Shown here piece after piece: positions 63,830-64,000 of a stretch of DNA of 64,000 nucleotides (position 1 is its first letter; every line of letters starts with the position of its first letter). Source of the DNA: Paludibacter sp. (GTDB lineage Bacteria > Bacteroidota > Bacteroidia > Bacteroidales > Paludibacteraceae); assembly GCA_028692715.1 (NCBI GenBank), contig JAQUWU010000005.1, positions 1 through 64,000 on the forward strand, given 5' to 3'. The notes under the pieces are model-generated. The model was given only the letters and a program-made list of their open reading frames with translations. It did no database searches and was not told the origin of the DNA. A program made the translations under genes and the position numbers.

Positions 63830-64000
63830 TTATTCAAGAATTTCATTATCGTGCATTTCTTTCATAAAAGAGACAAAATCATTCTTCTTATCAGATTCCA
63901 TCCATTCCATGCTTTTGCGAGGATGAGCGTTTAATGCACCTGAAATAAGATAAGGAATATGATATCCCCAGTCAATATTTTTTTGCATTGGGTGAACATA
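63830..64000 (-). CDS. Aldolase-catalytic-domain protein, 3' end only
   Basis: The window ends inside this gene; 56 C-terminal residues and the stop are present, in frame to the window edge. They read WGYHIPYLISGALNAHPRKS then DFVSFMKEMHDN. The DWGYxIPYxxxGxLNxHPRxA pattern matches the C-terminus of HMG-lyase/4-hydroxy-2-oxovalerate-type aldolase-domain proteins found in Bacteroidota polysaccharide and nucleotide-sugar clusters. Reaction and start are outside the window. Confidence is moderate because the catalytic barrel is not visible. Confidence 0.65.
   Translation of the reverse strand, partial: YVHPMQKNIDWGYHIPYLISGALNAHPRKSMEWMESDKKNDFVSFMKEMHDNEILE

Overview
The window is AT-rich chromosomal DNA from a member of the Bacteroidota, most likely a Bacteroidales/Marinilabiliales-type anaerobe or facultative anaerobe. 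Evidence is a TamB with CbpA/CbpM, PorT-type outer-membrane barrels, very large hybrid histidine kinases, GH130 and GT4 carbohydrate genes, and promoters of the Bacteroidota TTG-N19-TAnnTTTG type. Nearly all genes are on the minus strand; the exceptions are a plus-strand accessory block (15.7-18.8 kb) and a plus-strand MarC / penicillin-binding protein / membrane-protein group (19.2-23.2 kb).

Layout: 0-6.6 kb, tamB preceded by cbpM, cbpA and a small membrane protein. 6.7-9.6 kb, a lipoprotein, a scar where the 5' end of a transaldolase gene is joined to the 3' end of an Old Yellow Enzyme gene, a universal stress protein and a NYN/OST-HTH RNase-like gene. 9.8-15 kb, pyruvate kinase, L-lactate dehydrogenase and alpha-glucan phosphorylase. 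15.7-18.8 kb, Fic, SMR, GNAT and an ornithine/alanine-racemase-like gene. 23.3-36.8 kb, a carbohydrate region: an acidic protein, an (alpha/alpha)6 glycosidase, a GT4, then a duplicated three-gene cassette (GH130, GT4 fused to an (alpha/alpha)6 domain, PIG-L deacetylase) with a third, truncated GT copy and a 21-bp tandem-repeat array between the copies. 36.9-43.3 kb, small envelope and stress-type proteins (AI-2E family, holin-like, cupin, YtxH, barrels). 43.8-62.8 kb, two-component proteins: two response regulators, a kinase remnant beside an IS1595-type remnant, a PocR/PAS kinase and a run of three giant hybrid kinases. The end holds tRNA-Arg(CCG) and the 3' end of an aldolase-domain gene.

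The strongest undescribed signal is regulatory. A 37-bp element made of two TGTAAC half-sites exactly 21 bp apart occurs five times, at 7.2, 8.6, 15.6, 40.7 and 43.3 kb. Each copy lies exactly 20 nt upstream of an 8-mer ending in TTTG that resembles the -7 box, where no -33 TTG is present. Four of the five directly precede small envelope or stress genes. This looks like an activator-dependent regulon with LytTR-like site geometry; no regulator is visible in the window. Other notable signals are: a roughly 205-bp repeat whose two copies keep nested stems through complementary changes; a three-copy MITE-like element; a 21-bp tandem array with an eight-unit higher-order period; and a tRNA-Arg in which the 19:56 tertiary pair appears to be U-A instead of G-C.

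The carbohydrate genes suggest cytoplasmic handling of a mannose-type or mixed oligosaccharide alongside alpha-glucan breakdown by GlgP, feeding pyruvate kinase and lactate dehydrogenase. The polymer is not determined by the sequence.
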